In this document: one piece after another, positions 7,693 through 16,751 of the stretch
Position numbering within the stretch: the first letter of the stretch is position 1
Layout of the letters: every line of letters begins with the position of its first letter
Origin: Planctomycetota bacterium
GTDB lineage: Bacteria; Planctomycetota; Planctomycetia; Pirellulales; Pirellulaceae
Assembly (NCBI GenBank): GCA_029259935.1
Contig: JAJDEH010000226.1
Span: 1 to 42,353 of the forward strand
DNA length: 42,353 nt
Direction: 5' to 3'
The notes under the pieces: model-generated
What the model saw: only the letters and a program-made list of their open reading frames with translations
Told to the model about the DNA's origin: nothing
Databases searched by the model: none
Program-made: the position numbers and the translations under genes

Positions 7693-9108
7693 ATGAAACC
7701 GCTCATTCGTACCGCTTGTTGTTTAGTGATCTCTTGCCTCGTCCCATTGACGAGCGTGGCGTATTCCGCCGAGTTTCGAGCCGGCGCGGCCGCGGTCGAT
7801 ATCACGCCCCAGCGGTTGCCGGTATCGATGACGGGAGGTTTTCAAGACCGGCAGGCGACAGGAGTCAGCGACCGATTGCACGCGCGTTGCCTGGTCCTCG
7901 ACGACGGGCGGACACAAGCCGCCATTGTTGTTTGCGATAGTTGTTTGATTTCTCGCGACGTTTTCGATGCGGCGAAAGCGACGGCGGCGAAGGCCACTGG
8001 GATTCCCACGAGCCACATGTTGATGTCGGCCACGCACACGCACACGGCGGCGACAACCTTGGCGTTGGCGCAGTGCAATCCGGACCCGGACTATGTCAAG
8101 TATCTCACCGAGCAAATCGCCGCCTCGGTGGTCGCCGCCCACGAGCGACTGCAACCCGCCCGCGTTGGCTGGGCGGTAGGCAGCGAGCCGAACGAGGTCG
8201 GCAATCGCCGCTGGTTCGTCAAGCCGGCCGCGATGCGTCCCAATCCGTTCGGCCGGACCGACGACCGAGTGCGCATGAACCCGCCGCGTGGCAGCGATGT
8301 GCTGATCAAGCCCGCGGGGCCCGTTGATCCGGAAGTTTCGCTGCTCTCGGTGCAAGGCTCCGACGGCCAGCCGACCGCGCTGTTGGCCAACTACTCGCTG
8401 CACTATGTCGGCGGGCTGCCGCCCAATCAGTTGTCGGCGGATTACTTCGGCGAATTCGCTCGCCAAATTGCCGCTCGACTGAAAGCCGATGAAGCCTTCG
8501 TTGGCATCATGTCCAACGGGACGAGCGGCGATGTGAACAACTACAACTTTCTCAAGCCGCGTCCGAACGCCGCGCCCCTGGAACGAATTCGCGTCGTCGC
8601 CTCACGCATTGCCGACGTGGCGAAAGCGTCTCACGACAAGATCGAGCACACCGACAAACTTACCTTGACCATGCTCGAGCGAACGATCGATCTCGGCATC
8701 CGCCGGCCCGAGGCAATCGAACTTGAGCGAGCGAAGAAACTGCTGGCCGCTGCCGCCGATCCAAAACGTCTGAACATGGACGAACTGTACGCCCAAGAAA
8801 CCGTGCGAATTGCCGATCAGCCGCCGACGGTGAACATTAAACTTCAGACCCTGCGCATTGGCGATCTAGCCGTGGTGGCGATTCCCTGCGAGGTCTTTGC
8901 CGAAATCGGCTTGGAACTCAAACGCCGCAGCCTGTTCAAGCCAACTTTCACGATCGGCCTGGCCAACGGCTACAACGGTTACCTCCCCACACCCGAGCAA
9001 CACGCGCTCGGCGGCTATGAAACCTGGCGATCCGGCTGGAGCTACCTCGAAGAAAACGCGTCCCGGAAAATCACCAAGACCATCTTGGAGATGCTTGGGG
9101 AATTGTAG
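7693..9108 (+). CDS. Exported neutral ceramidase-like hydrolase
   Basis: A 471-residue protein with a signal peptide (about 1-26, ending VAYSA). It matches the N-terminal domain of neutral/alkaline non-lysosomal ceramidases: FRAGAAAVDITPQ at the mature N-terminus, MTGGFQDRQATGVSDRLHAR, a zinc-binding-type SATHTHTA (His115, His117), and NGTSGDVNN further on. It is shorter than true ceramidases (~650-700 residues) and lacks their C-terminal immunoglobulin-like domain, as is usual for planctomycete relatives whose substrate is unknown. An amide or ester hydrolase acting outside the cytoplasm is a fair inference. GGAG lies 9 nt before the ATG. It is downstream of the DUF1080 gene and convergent with the following DUF1501 gene. 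Confidence 0.88.
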   Translation: MKPLIRTACCLVISCLVPLTSVAYSAEFRAGAAAVDITPQRLPVSMTGGFQDRQATGVSDRLHARCLVLDDGRTQAAIVVCDSCLISRDVFDAAKATAAKATGIPTSHMLMSATHTHTAATTLALAQCNPDPDYVKYLTEQIAASVVAAHERLQPARVGWAVGSEPNEVGNRRWFVKPAAMRPNPFGRTDDRVRMNPPRGSDVLIKPAGPVDPEVSLLSVQGSDGQPTALLANYSLHYVGGLPPNQLSADYFGEFARQIAARLKADEAFVGIMSNGTSGDVNNYNFLKPRPNAAPLERIRVVASRIADVAKASHDKIEHTDKLTLTMLERTIDLGIRRPEAIELERAKKLLAAAADPKRLNMDELYAQETVRIADQPPTVNIKLQTLRIGDLAVVAIPCEVFAEIGLELKRRSLFKPTFTIGLANGYNGYLPTPEQHALGGYETWRSGWSYLEENASRKITKTILEMLGEL

Positions 9109-9145
9109 ACCAGCACGGCCGGGACTCCGTCACGCTCGGCGTAGC

Positions 9146-10546
9146 CTACACCAGTTCGCGAATCGGTTGGCCTTGTGCCGCTTGGTTGATTTCGTCCGGC
9201 ACATCAGAATGAAGGCGAAGGATGCCGGGGTCGAAGACCGTCTGCAGTATCGTGGCTGCCAGATGGTCGAGCCCGATCGGCTCGGTTGCCGGCTTGCCGC
9301 CTTGGCGGTCGGATTGGCCGATGACTTGCCCCATTTTCCAGCCGCCGCCTGCCAGTACCAGCGGACAAAGGCTGCCCCAATGATCGCGGCCCGCTTTGGC
9401 GTTGATCTTCGGCGTGCGGCCGAATTCGCCGGTAATGACCAGTAGCACGTCGTCGCTTAAGCCGCGGTGGTGGATGTCTTCGATGAATGCCGAGGCCGCA
9501 TGATCGGCGGCCGCGCCCAGCACCGGCATGCCGTCGTCGACGCCAAATCGATTGCCGTGCAAGTCCCAGCCCGAACTGGTGACCGTGACAAATCCACAAC
9601 CGGCCTCGACTAGCCGCCGAGCCATCAACATTTGCTTGCCCAGGAATTCGGGAGTTTGTTCCGCGAAGCCCTTCTTGGGTTTCTTTTGCAGCACATGTTT
9701 GGGAATTCCGATGTGGCTGGTGTCGTAGCGGGCAATCGTTTTTGGGTCTTCTCGGGAAAGATCGAAAGCCTCGGTTACGCCGCCCAGCAACACATCGAAG
9801 GCCTGTTCGTTAAAGCGGTCGACACTGGCCAGCCGCTGATCGGCCTCGACTTGCCGCTTCAAGTTGTCGAGCGACTGCAGCAGGTTCTGACGATCGTCGA
9901 GCCGCTGGCGAGGCAACTGCAATTCCATGTTTTGTTTTAACTGGCCGCCACCGCTGGGATCGAATGTCTTGTAGGAAGATCCGAGCGAACCGGTGGGTGA
10001 CAAGCGTTGCGTGTAGTCGGGGTTGCCTCGAAACTTGGCTCCCGCGGCAGCCGGGCCAAGGATGATATTGTTGGGCATGCCGGTTTGTGCGTTGGTCGAA
10101 CCGGCCACCCGCGAATAGACCGAGCCCAGCATGGCGTCGGTCGCGTTGCCGCCGGCGATCACCTTGGCGGTTGCCGATCCGTGGCTGGACATGCCGTTGC
10201 GATACGAACGAACCACCGCCAACTTATCGGCCAGCGCCGCCAACTTTTCCATGTGCCGACCAAAGGTGATGCCCGGCAGCTTGGTCTGAACCTCGCCGAA
10301 CATCGCCCGATATTGGGCCGGCGCGGTCATCTTAGGATCAAACGTCTCGTGTTGAGGCGGCCCGCCTCCCAAGAAGAGGAATACAACCGATTTGTCTCGT
10401 ACCGGACTTGGGGCCGCTGTGGCTTTCGCTGCCAGCAATTGGGCGAGCGTGGCCCCGCCGACTCCCAACATGCCGATGCGCAATAGTTCGCGTCGAGTTA
10501 CTCGTTGGCAGGTTCGATCAACGGTCGAGTCAAAAACGGTAAGCAT
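9146..10546 (-). CDS. Tat-exported DUF1501 protein
   Basis: A 466-residue member of the DUF1501 family, which belongs to the alkaline-phosphatase/sulfatase-like superfamily. The N-terminus has a twin-arginine signal (TRRELLRIGMLGVGG). Family marks follow: VVFLFLGGGPPQHETFDPK, where sulfatases have their metal-binding start, MLMARRLVEAGCGFVTVTSSGWDLHGN in the middle, and a C-terminal VITGEFGRTPKIN then GRDHWG. In planctomycetes these proteins usually accompany PSCyt/DUF1553 proteins, but here the gene stands alone, facing the ceramidase-like gene. Its substrate is unknown. Divergent from the Lys-rich exported protein. Confidence 0.9.
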   Translation of the reverse strand: MLTVFDSTVDRTCQRVTRRELLRIGMLGVGGATLAQLLAAKATAAPSPVRDKSVVFLFLGGGPPQHETFDPKMTAPAQYRAMFGEVQTKLPGITFGRHMEKLAALADKLAVVRSYRNGMSSHGSATAKVIAGGNATDAMLGSVYSRVAGSTNAQTGMPNNIILGPAAAGAKFRGNPDYTQRLSPTGSLGSSYKTFDPSGGGQLKQNMELQLPRQRLDDRQNLLQSLDNLKRQVEADQRLASVDRFNEQAFDVLLGGVTEAFDLSREDPKTIARYDTSHIGIPKHVLQKKPKKGFAEQTPEFLGKQMLMARRLVEAGCGFVTVTSSGWDLHGNRFGVDDGMPVLGAAADHAASAFIEDIHHRGLSDDVLLVITGEFGRTPKINAKAGRDHWGSLCPLVLAGGGWKMGQVIGQSDRQGGKPATEPIGLDHLAATILQTVFDPGILRLHSDVPDEINQAAQGQPIRELV

Positions 10547-10843
10547 GTCGGGTCCAAAAATTGGCTGTGGTGTAACGCGAGTGAGGTAGGATTGTGCTTC
10601 GCGGGCAGGTCAAAATCCCGCCCATGGTAGGTGACCGGAGATTCTACCGCATTCCGGCCCTCCATTTCAAAGGAAATCTCTTTGGCTTCCCTCGGCAATT
10701 TGTCAGAGATTCTTGGAGAAAGATGAAAAAAATTGATTGATTTCCGATCCTTGGCCGGACACGCGGGGTTAGAGTATTCAGCGGCGGGCGTCGTTGTCCC
10801 TCCATCCTATTTTACTTTTGGAATCAGGCCCTACGTCAATTCT

Positions 10844-10871
10844 TTGACGTGGCGATCAACGGGACTATAAA
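10844..10871 (+). promoter_or_regulatory. Candidate sigma-70-type promoter for the Lys-rich exported protein
   Basis: TTGACG at 10844-10849 and TATAAA at 10866-10871 are separated by 16 nt, each one mismatch from the bacterial -35/-10 consensus. This predicts a start near 10878 and a leader of about 78 nt before the ATG at 10956. It is the best-looking promoter I found in the window. The remaining divergent intergenic region (10547-10843) shows nothing else I can name. Confidence 0.5.
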
Positions 10872-10955
10872 TTTCCCGTCCTTTCCCTCCTAATCCTAAC
10901 GGCCAGGGCGGCTGGTCCTCTCACTCCCCAATCATCCCTTTTGGAGACCCGTAGA

Positions 10956-11432
10956 ATGAAAAGTCTTGCGAAGACGTTGACCCTGTTGGCACTTGTCGTG
11001 CTGGTGGCTGCCCCCTTGTCGGCAGCGGATGAAAAGAAGAAGAAGAAAGGAAAACGCGGCTCGCTGGCCGAAAACACAATCAAGCGCTATGAAAAAGCCG
11101 AATTGACCGACGAGCAAATCGCCAAGATTAAGGCGCTGGCTGCCGAAGTAGGTCCCAAGCTGGCCGACCTGCGCGGCAAAGCCAAGCTGAGCAAGGAACA
11201 AACCACGGCGCGTCGCGAAGCCATGAAGAAAGCCAAGGAAGACGGCAAGAAGGGGAAAGAAATTCGAGCTGCGGCCGACGCCGCCGCCAGCCTAACCGAC
11301 GAACAAAAGGCGACGATGAAGGAAGTTGCTAAAATCAACGGCGAATACAACAAGTCGGTCATGGGCTTACTGACCGCCGAACAGAAACAAAAGGCCGGCA
11401 TCAAGAAACGCAAAAAGAAGAAGGACGCCTAA
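10956..11432 (+). CDS. Small Lys-rich exported protein with two LTDEQ motifs
   Basis: This gene encodes 158 residues. The start is the ATG at 10956, with GGAG 9 nt upstream. A signal peptide (MKSLAKTLTLLALVVLVAAP, cut after LSA) precedes a mature protein that begins and ends with lysine runs (DEKKKKKGKRG; KKRKKKKDA). Two helical repeats carry LTDEQIAKIKAL and LTDEQKATMKEV, the LTxxQ signature of the Spy/CpxP type of periplasmic helical proteins, and each is followed by a lysine/alanine-rich helix. A chaperone-like or metal- or polyanion-binding role is possible but not shown. It has its own likely promoter and a strong terminator, so it is probably monocistronic and well expressed. Confidence 0.8.
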   Translation: MKSLAKTLTLLALVVLVAAPLSAADEKKKKKGKRGSLAENTIKRYEKAELTDEQIAKIKALAAEVGPKLADLRGKAKLSKEQTTARREAMKKAKEDGKKGKEIRAAADAAASLTDEQKATMKEVAKINGEYNKSVMGLLTAEQKQKAGIKKRKKKKDA

Positions 11433-11455
11433 GCGCTCCTTTCACTGGACAAAAG

Positions 11456-11490
11456 AATGCCCGGCTTCCATTGAGGCCGGGCATTTTCGT
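11456..11490 (+). terminator. Rho-independent terminator of the Lys-rich protein gene
   Basis: A perfect 10-bp stem (AATGCCCGGC at 11456-11465 with GCCGGGCATT at 11476-11485) has a 10-nt loop and is followed by TTCGTTTT. It sits 24 nt after the stop codon at 11432. Confidence 0.88.
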
Positions 11491-11549
11491 TTTGGTACTG
11501 ATCAGGCTGTGTCGATTCGATGGCCTCGCAGGCCCGTCGCGCGAATGCA

Positions 11550-12995
11550 CTATGCCAAAATGCCGTGCGCGACTTTGCCGGCCACATCGGTCAGACGGAA
11601 GTCCCGGCCGGCGTAACGAAATGTCAGCCGATCGTGATGCAGGCCGAGCAAATGCAAAATCGTGGCATGCAAATCGTGAACGTGCATGCGATTTTCAACC
11701 GCATAGTAGCCGTAGTCGTCGGTCGCGCCATAACGAAATCCCTTGCGGACTCCGCCCCCCGCCATCCACATCGTAAACCCTTCGGGGTTGTGATCGCGGC
11801 CATTCTTTCCTTGGGCGACCGGCGTGCGGCCGAACTCGCCGCCCCACATGACCAGAGTGTCTTCCAAGAGTCCCCGCGTTTTTAGATCGGCCAGCAAGCC
11901 GGCGATTGGCAGATCGACTTCGCGGGCGTTCTCGTTGTGGCCGTTCAACAAGTCGCTGTGCTGATCCCATTGCACCTTCGAGTTGCTGTGCGTTACTTGA
12001 ATGAAACGAACGCCCCGCTCGGCGAACCGCCGGGCCAATAGGCATTGGCGGCCAAAGTCTTCCGTAACCGGGTCGTCCATGCCATACAACCGCAGGGTCG
12101 CGTCGGATTCGTCCGAAGTGTCTTCGACCAGCGGAATTTCGTGCTGCATGCGATAAGCGAGTTCAAACGAACTGATGCGGCTTTCCAGTTCCGTGTTGGC
12201 ACCCGCTTCACGGATGTGTGCCCGGTTCATTTTTGTTAGCAGGTCGAGCTGCAGCCGCTGCTGATTGCGCGAAACGCGTTCGTTTTGAGTAAATCGAACG
12301 CGTGCATTTTCCGATGATTGACTGGCCACTCCCATCGGCGTCGCCGAATAATGGGCGGGCAGAAACGCGGAACTAAAGTTGCGAACGCCGCCGTGCGCCA
12401 GCGTCGGACAGATCGTGATGAAGCCGGGCAAGTTCTGATTCTCGGTTCCCAATCCGTAGGTAACCCACGAACCCATACTGGGGCGAATAAAATTGTCGCT
12501 GCCCGTGTGCATCTTCAGGCAGGCTCCGCCATGGGCCGGATTGCTGCCGTAAACCGAATTGAGAATGCACAACTCGTCAACATGGCGGGCCACATGCGGA
12601 AACAACTCGCTAACTTGGATGCCGCTATTGCCATACTGACGAAACTTCCATGGCGAGCGGAGCAGTTTACCCGTGGGCGCGAACTGAACACGCGGCTTGT
12701 CGAAGGGCAGTTCCTTGCCGTCGTCGCGCTGCAATAACGGCTTGGGATCGAAAGTGTCGATTCCGGAGGGTCCGCCTTTCATGAACAAATAGATGACGCG
12801 TTTGGCTCGCGCCTTGAAGTGCGGTGGGCGAACCGCCAGTGGATCTTCGCTGGCCGCCGCCTGCTCCTGGCCTAACAAACCGGACAGCGCCAAATAGCCA
12901 AAACCGGCAGCCGACGTGCGGAGCATCTGCCGCCGCGATGTGGCGCCCGGGCTTGACAGATAGGGCGCTTCGTTCGATGAATGTTTACTGTTCAT
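11550..12995 (-). CDS. Tat-exported DUF1501 protein, partner of the PSCyt/DUF1553 gene
   Basis: A 481-residue DUF1501 protein. The Tat signal reads SRRQMLRTSAAGFGYLALSG. Family hallmarks include VIYLFMKGGPSGIDTFDPKP, SVYGSNPAHGGACLKMHTGS, GRQCLLARRFAERGVRFIQV and WGGEFGRTPVAQGKNGRDHN. It lies 29 nt downstream of the PSCyt1/DUF1549/DUF1553 gene on the same strand, the standard planctomycete pairing, and the two are almost certainly co-transcribed. The function of the pair is not established; a role in extracellular polysaccharide or sulfated-glycan use has been suggested from context. It shares only the family pattern with the other DUF1501 protein here. Confidence 0.92.
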   Translation of the reverse strand: MNSKHSSNEAPYLSSPGATSRRQMLRTSAAGFGYLALSGLLGQEQAAASEDPLAVRPPHFKARAKRVIYLFMKGGPSGIDTFDPKPLLQRDDGKELPFDKPRVQFAPTGKLLRSPWKFRQYGNSGIQVSELFPHVARHVDELCILNSVYGSNPAHGGACLKMHTGSDNFIRPSMGSWVTYGLGTENQNLPGFITICPTLAHGGVRNFSSAFLPAHYSATPMGVASQSSENARVRFTQNERVSRNQQRLQLDLLTKMNRAHIREAGANTELESRISSFELAYRMQHEIPLVEDTSDESDATLRLYGMDDPVTEDFGRQCLLARRFAERGVRFIQVTHSNSKVQWDQHSDLLNGHNENAREVDLPIAGLLADLKTRGLLEDTLVMWGGEFGRTPVAQGKNGRDHNPEGFTMWMAGGGVRKGFRYGATDDYGYYAVENRMHVHDLHATILHLLGLHHDRLTFRYAGRDFRLTDVAGKVAHGILA

Positions 12996-13024
12996 GGGAC
13001 AAATTCAGTTGATTTCAATATGCA

Positions 13025-15493
13025 TCATCGCAGGTAGATGAATTCGCTGGAGGCCAGCAGGGTTTGGCACAGCAACACCCACGCCGCGGCCTCGTCGCCG
13101 TCGGCCAAGGATTTCGATTCGTTCACGAATTCGGCCGCGTCCTGTAGCTCGGTCGCGGTCGGGCCGCGCTGTAGCACGAGCTGATAGAGAGTTTGGATTC
13201 TTCGTTCGATAGCTTGCGAGTCATGATCTAGCCGAGCGGCCAACGACTCGCTGGCTGTTTGCATGAAGTCGCTATTCATCATGAACAGAGCTTGCGGCGC
13301 GACGGTCGACGTCGTTCGATTTCCAACAACACTGCCGGCATCGGAATAGTCAAACAACGAGAAGACCTCGTACAAATGATTTCGCACCACCGGCAAATAG
13401 ATCGAACGACGCGTCGATTTGTAGTCGGTCGTATCCTTCGAAGTGTGATCGAAAAAGAAGCTGCGATTTTTCAGCGTCAACAGAGTTCCGCCCAGCGACC
13501 GGTCCAACTGGCCGGAAATCGCCAGCACCGAATCGCGAATCGCTTCGGCTTCCAGGCGGCGAACGTTGGCTCGCGACTGAAATTGGTTTTCCGGATCGAC
13601 CTGTTGCGAATGCTCGTCAAGCTGGCTGCTCATTTGCCATGTGCTGGACAACATGATCGTGCGGTGCAGCCATTTGATCGACCAATCGTGCTCGCGAAAA
13701 GAAACGGCCAGCCAATCGAGCAGCGGCTGATTGACCGGGCGCGATCCGATCTGTCCGAAATTGTCCGGCGAGGCGACCAGGCCTTGTCCAAAATGCCAAC
13801 GCCAGAGTCGGTTCACGATCACTCGGCTGGTAAGCGGATGACTGTCTGACGTAAGCCATTGGGCAAGTTGCAATCGGCCGCTGGTTTCCGTGCCCATTTC
13901 CGGCTGTCGCTCCCCAGCCAACACCACCGGGAAACGCCGCGGCACGACGTCGCCCAGCGTCAAATGACTGCCGCGAATGTGGACCGCCAGATCGACCGCG
14001 TCGCGTTCGCCGACGCCCATGGCGGTCGAAACTTCGGGCGGGTTCTTTTCCAAGGCCGCAACTTGGTCACGCAGCTTTTTCAATTCCGCTTTGGTTGCCG
14101 CGGAATATTTTTCCGCAAGATTCTTGGGTGTCGCTTGTCCCGTGGGCAGCGACTCAGCAATGCGACGATTCGCCTCGGAAACCAGCGTGACAATCTTGGC
14201 CTTGGCAGCGGCGATTTTCGATTCGTACTCTCGCAAGTGTCTTTCATCATCACGGGAAGGAATCGGATTCTCCCACCAGCGCGCGATCTTCTTGTAGTGC
14301 TCCATCGTCCGCGTGCTTTTGAAGATGCCCGCCAGCGCGTAATAATCGTCGGCCGCGATCGGATCGAATTTATGGTCATGACAGCGGGCACAGCCCAGAG
14401 TCAAACCCATCACCGAGCGGCCCAGTGTATCGATCTGCTCGTCGATAATGTCCATTTCCATTTTCGTTTCATCGACTTCCGCCAACACCTTGGGGCCGAT
14501 CGCCAAGTATCCCGTGGCGATCAATTGCTGGTAACGTTGGCTATTGTTTTCCGCGGGCAGCAAGTCGCCGGCAATCTGCTCGACGACGAAATCGCGGAAC
14601 GGTTTGTCCCGATTGAAAGACTCGACCACGTAATCGCGATACCGCCACGCATTGCCGTGATGGATGTTTTCGTCGAGCCCGTTGGAGTCGGCGTAGCGAG
14701 CGACGTCGAGCCAGTGGCGTCCCCATCGTTCGCCGTAGTGGGGCGAACCGAGCAGCCGGTCGACGAGTTTGGCCAGCGCGTCGGGCGAGTCATCGGCCAG
14801 AAACGCATCGACTTCCGCCGGCGTTGGCGGCAGACCGGTCAGCGTCATCGTGGTGCGACGAATCAGCGTTCGTCGATCGGCCGGCGCGGCGGGCCGCAAT
14901 CCCTTCTCTTCCAGCTTGGCCAAGATGAACGAATCGAGCGTCGACCGGGGCCAATTCCCATCGCGAACGGTCGGAACGGCGGGCTTCACAGGAGTCTGAA
15001 ACGACCACAGACGACGTCCTTCTTCCAGGTCGATTTTTTTCTTCGGCCCGACCACACCGCCCACGGCATCGGGGTGCGGAGCCCCGATTTTGATCCAGTG
15101 TGCAAGCTTGGCAACCTCTTGAGCGCTCAGCTTGCCATCGGGCGGCATCTGCAAGTCTTGATCCTGATAACCGACCGCCGTCAGCAGTAAGCTTTGCTTC
15201 GGCTTGCCGGGCGCGACCGTCATGCCCGCATCGCCGCCGGTCATCAAGCCTTGGTAAGTGTCCACGCGCAACGACGATTCCTGCTCGTCCGGACCATGGC
15301 ATTCATAGCAATGCTTGACCAACATCGGCCGCACATGCGTTTCGAAATATCGAATACCTTCCGCATCATCCCGCGACGCCCCCGGGGCGGAAGCCGGCTT
15401 CACGGGCTCGTCGGCCTGGGAAACGGGAACGGCACCAAACAGCGCTGCCATAATGATATAGAACAAAAATAACCGTGTCATCAACGACACCAT
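13025..15493 (-). CDS. Exported PSCyt1-DUF1549-DUF1553 planctomycete cytochrome protein
   Basis: An 822-residue protein with an N-terminal signal (MTRLFLFYIIMAALFGAVPV, after a possible upstream Met). The PSCyt1 domain carries a haem c motif, CYECH, near residue 61. Next come DUF1549 (about 184-390; LDSFILAKLEEKGLRP, GSPHYGERWGRHWLDVARYA) and a second CxxCH-like motif, CARCH, near residue 366. DUF1553 fills the C-terminus (about 535-790; LTSRVIVNRLWRWHFGQGLV, NVRRLEAEAIRDSVL). Typical members run 700-1100 residues, so this is full length. The domain set implies a covalently haem-bound periplasmic protein of unknown substrate. It is the first gene of an operon with the DUF1501 gene. Confidence 0.93.
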   Translation of the reverse strand: MVSLMTRLFLFYIIMAALFGAVPVSQADEPVKPASAPGASRDDAEGIRYFETHVRPMLVKHCYECHGPDEQESSLRVDTYQGLMTGGDAGMTVAPGKPKQSLLLTAVGYQDQDLQMPPDGKLSAQEVAKLAHWIKIGAPHPDAVGGVVGPKKKIDLEEGRRLWSFQTPVKPAVPTVRDGNWPRSTLDSFILAKLEEKGLRPAAPADRRTLIRRTTMTLTGLPPTPAEVDAFLADDSPDALAKLVDRLLGSPHYGERWGRHWLDVARYADSNGLDENIHHGNAWRYRDYVVESFNRDKPFRDFVVEQIAGDLLPAENNSQRYQQLIATGYLAIGPKVLAEVDETKMEMDIIDEQIDTLGRSVMGLTLGCARCHDHKFDPIAADDYYALAGIFKSTRTMEHYKKIARWWENPIPSRDDERHLREYESKIAAAKAKIVTLVSEANRRIAESLPTGQATPKNLAEKYSAATKAELKKLRDQVAALEKNPPEVSTAMGVGERDAVDLAVHIRGSHLTLGDVVPRRFPVVLAGERQPEMGTETSGRLQLAQWLTSDSHPLTSRVIVNRLWRWHFGQGLVASPDNFGQIGSRPVNQPLLDWLAVSFREHDWSIKWLHRTIMLSSTWQMSSQLDEHSQQVDPENQFQSRANVRRLEAEAIRDSVLAISGQLDRSLGGTLLTLKNRSFFFDHTSKDTTDYKSTRRSIYLPVVRNHLYEVFSLFDYSDAGSVVGNRTTSTVAPQALFMMNSDFMQTASESLAARLDHDSQAIERRIQTLYQLVLQRGPTATELQDAAEFVNESKSLADGDEAAAWVLLCQTLLASSEFIYLR

Positions 15494-16142
15494 GACTCGA
15501 TCCTAGGAATGGAGATCAACGTGCGGAAGGTAAAGGCGGGGCACCCCTCATCATACCACATGCGGCACGGCGACAAAGAACGAAATCTCCGCCGCGACAA
15601 GCCCACCGCCAAACGTCTGCCCATGTAATTTATGCTCTTCTCCAACATTTTGTCCCTTATCTATCGCACGATTGGAAAGCGGGGCAGTCGCGAACCTGTA
15701 ACATACGCGGGATGCGATTCCGCCCCTATTCTCCCCAAACTCTCGTTACTTTGCTCCGTTGTTGAGGTTTACCGATCGTCGCTTGAATTGACCGATCGCT
15801 TTCGAAACAGGAATGCGCAGGAGGTAACCCAAAAGGCATCCCCTGTTCACTCAACCCGGCTGCCCCAGCCGCGGTCACGAATGTTGAACCGAATGGTCTT
15901 CGGACTCTACTCCCCACTCTTCCGTCATTTTATCCGAGCCAACCATTTGCTTCCACTAATTCTTGCCTGAGCGGCAAATCGCCGATCCAACCACAACTGG
16001 GGACCTCCGCCAACGGCTGAACGCCGCGCCGGGTGATAATCCTCCGTCATTCTTGCTTTTCTTTGTAAGATTTAGCGGTCCGCGAGACTTGTTCTTGTAG
16101 AGCGATCCGCTTGGCTTTAGCTTTGGCCGCGCAGAGACTGAC
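15494..16142. other. Intergenic region, no gene supported
   Basis: This 650-nt spacer lies between the divergent PSCyt/DUF1553 and sigma-factor genes. Open frames here (for example 15632-15970) have no ribosome site, family match or amino-acid bias I trust. The last 100 nt before the sigma gene contain TTTGTAAGATTT, a possible -10-like element at about 16065, without a convincing -35. Confidence 0.5.
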
Positions 16143-16751
16143 ATGAAACACCAGCCGCCGCAAACTCGGTTGACCCTCGTGGGGCGCCTTGGCAATGCGC
16201 GCGACCACGAAGCGTGGACGGAGTTCGTCTCCATTTATGAGCCGCTCATCCTGCGACTTCTGCGTCAGAACGGCCTGCAGGATTGCGACTCGTCGGATGT
16301 GTGCCAGCAGGTGCTGCAGGCGGTGGCGAAGGACATTGACACTTGGAAACCGGATGGCAAGCACGGCTCGTTTCGGCGGTGGTTGTTTCGTGTGGCGCGA
16401 AATCGGGTCATCAAGTTCTTGATGTCCCAGCGGAAGCAACCGCGAGCGGCGGGCGGCACCAGCGCTCATGTGTTGATGCGGCAACAGCCCGATGCGCGAG
16501 CGTCGATTTCAGAAGTCTTTGATCGCGAGTATCGCGAACGCGTACTTGTGTGGGCCGCCGAACAAATTCGTGAAGAGTTTCGCGAGTCGACTTGGAACGC
16601 CTTCTGGCGGACTTGCATTGACGGCCGGCCCGTTGCCGAAGTGGCCGAAGAATTGGGGACGACCGCCGGCAACATCTACGTCGCTCGCAGCCGAATCATG
16701 TCGCGTCTGAAGACGCAAGTGAAACACATCCTCGAAGGTGAGGAAGAGTAA
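16143..16751 (+). CDS. ECF-type RNA polymerase sigma factor
   Basis: A 202-residue sigma-70 family protein of the extracytoplasmic-function type with two domains. Region 2 covers about residues 20-100 (WTEFVSIYEPLILRLLRQNG; CDSSDVCQQVLQAV; FRRWLFRVARNRVIKF), where core binding and -10 recognition occur. Region 4 is the C-terminal helix-turn-helix at about 140-195 (AFWRTCIDGRPVAEVAEELG; GNIYVARSRIMSRLK), which reads the -35. The stop codon TAA is immediately followed by the ATG of the kinase gene, so translation is probably coupled. ECF factors paired with Ser/Thr kinases are common in planctomycetes. The inferred scheme is that the kinase controls this factor's activity. Confidence 0.93.
   Translation: MKHQPPQTRLTLVGRLGNARDHEAWTEFVSIYEPLILRLLRQNGLQDCDSSDVCQQVLQAVAKDIDTWKPDGKHGSFRRWLFRVARNRVIKFLMSQRKQPRAAGGTSAHVLMRQQPDARASISEVFDREYRERVLVWAAEQIREEFRESTWNAFWRTCIDGRPVAEVAEELGTTAGNIYVARSRIMSRLKTQVKHILEGEEE

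Noticed and set aside
13859..15190. 443-codon open frame on the + strand opposite the PSCyt/DUF1553 gene
   Set aside because: Same codon-register shadow effect; the minus strand encodes the full known domain set.
15632..15970. 112-codon frame in the spacer before the sigma-factor gene
   Set aside because: No ribosome site, signal, family resemblance or conserved-looking composition.
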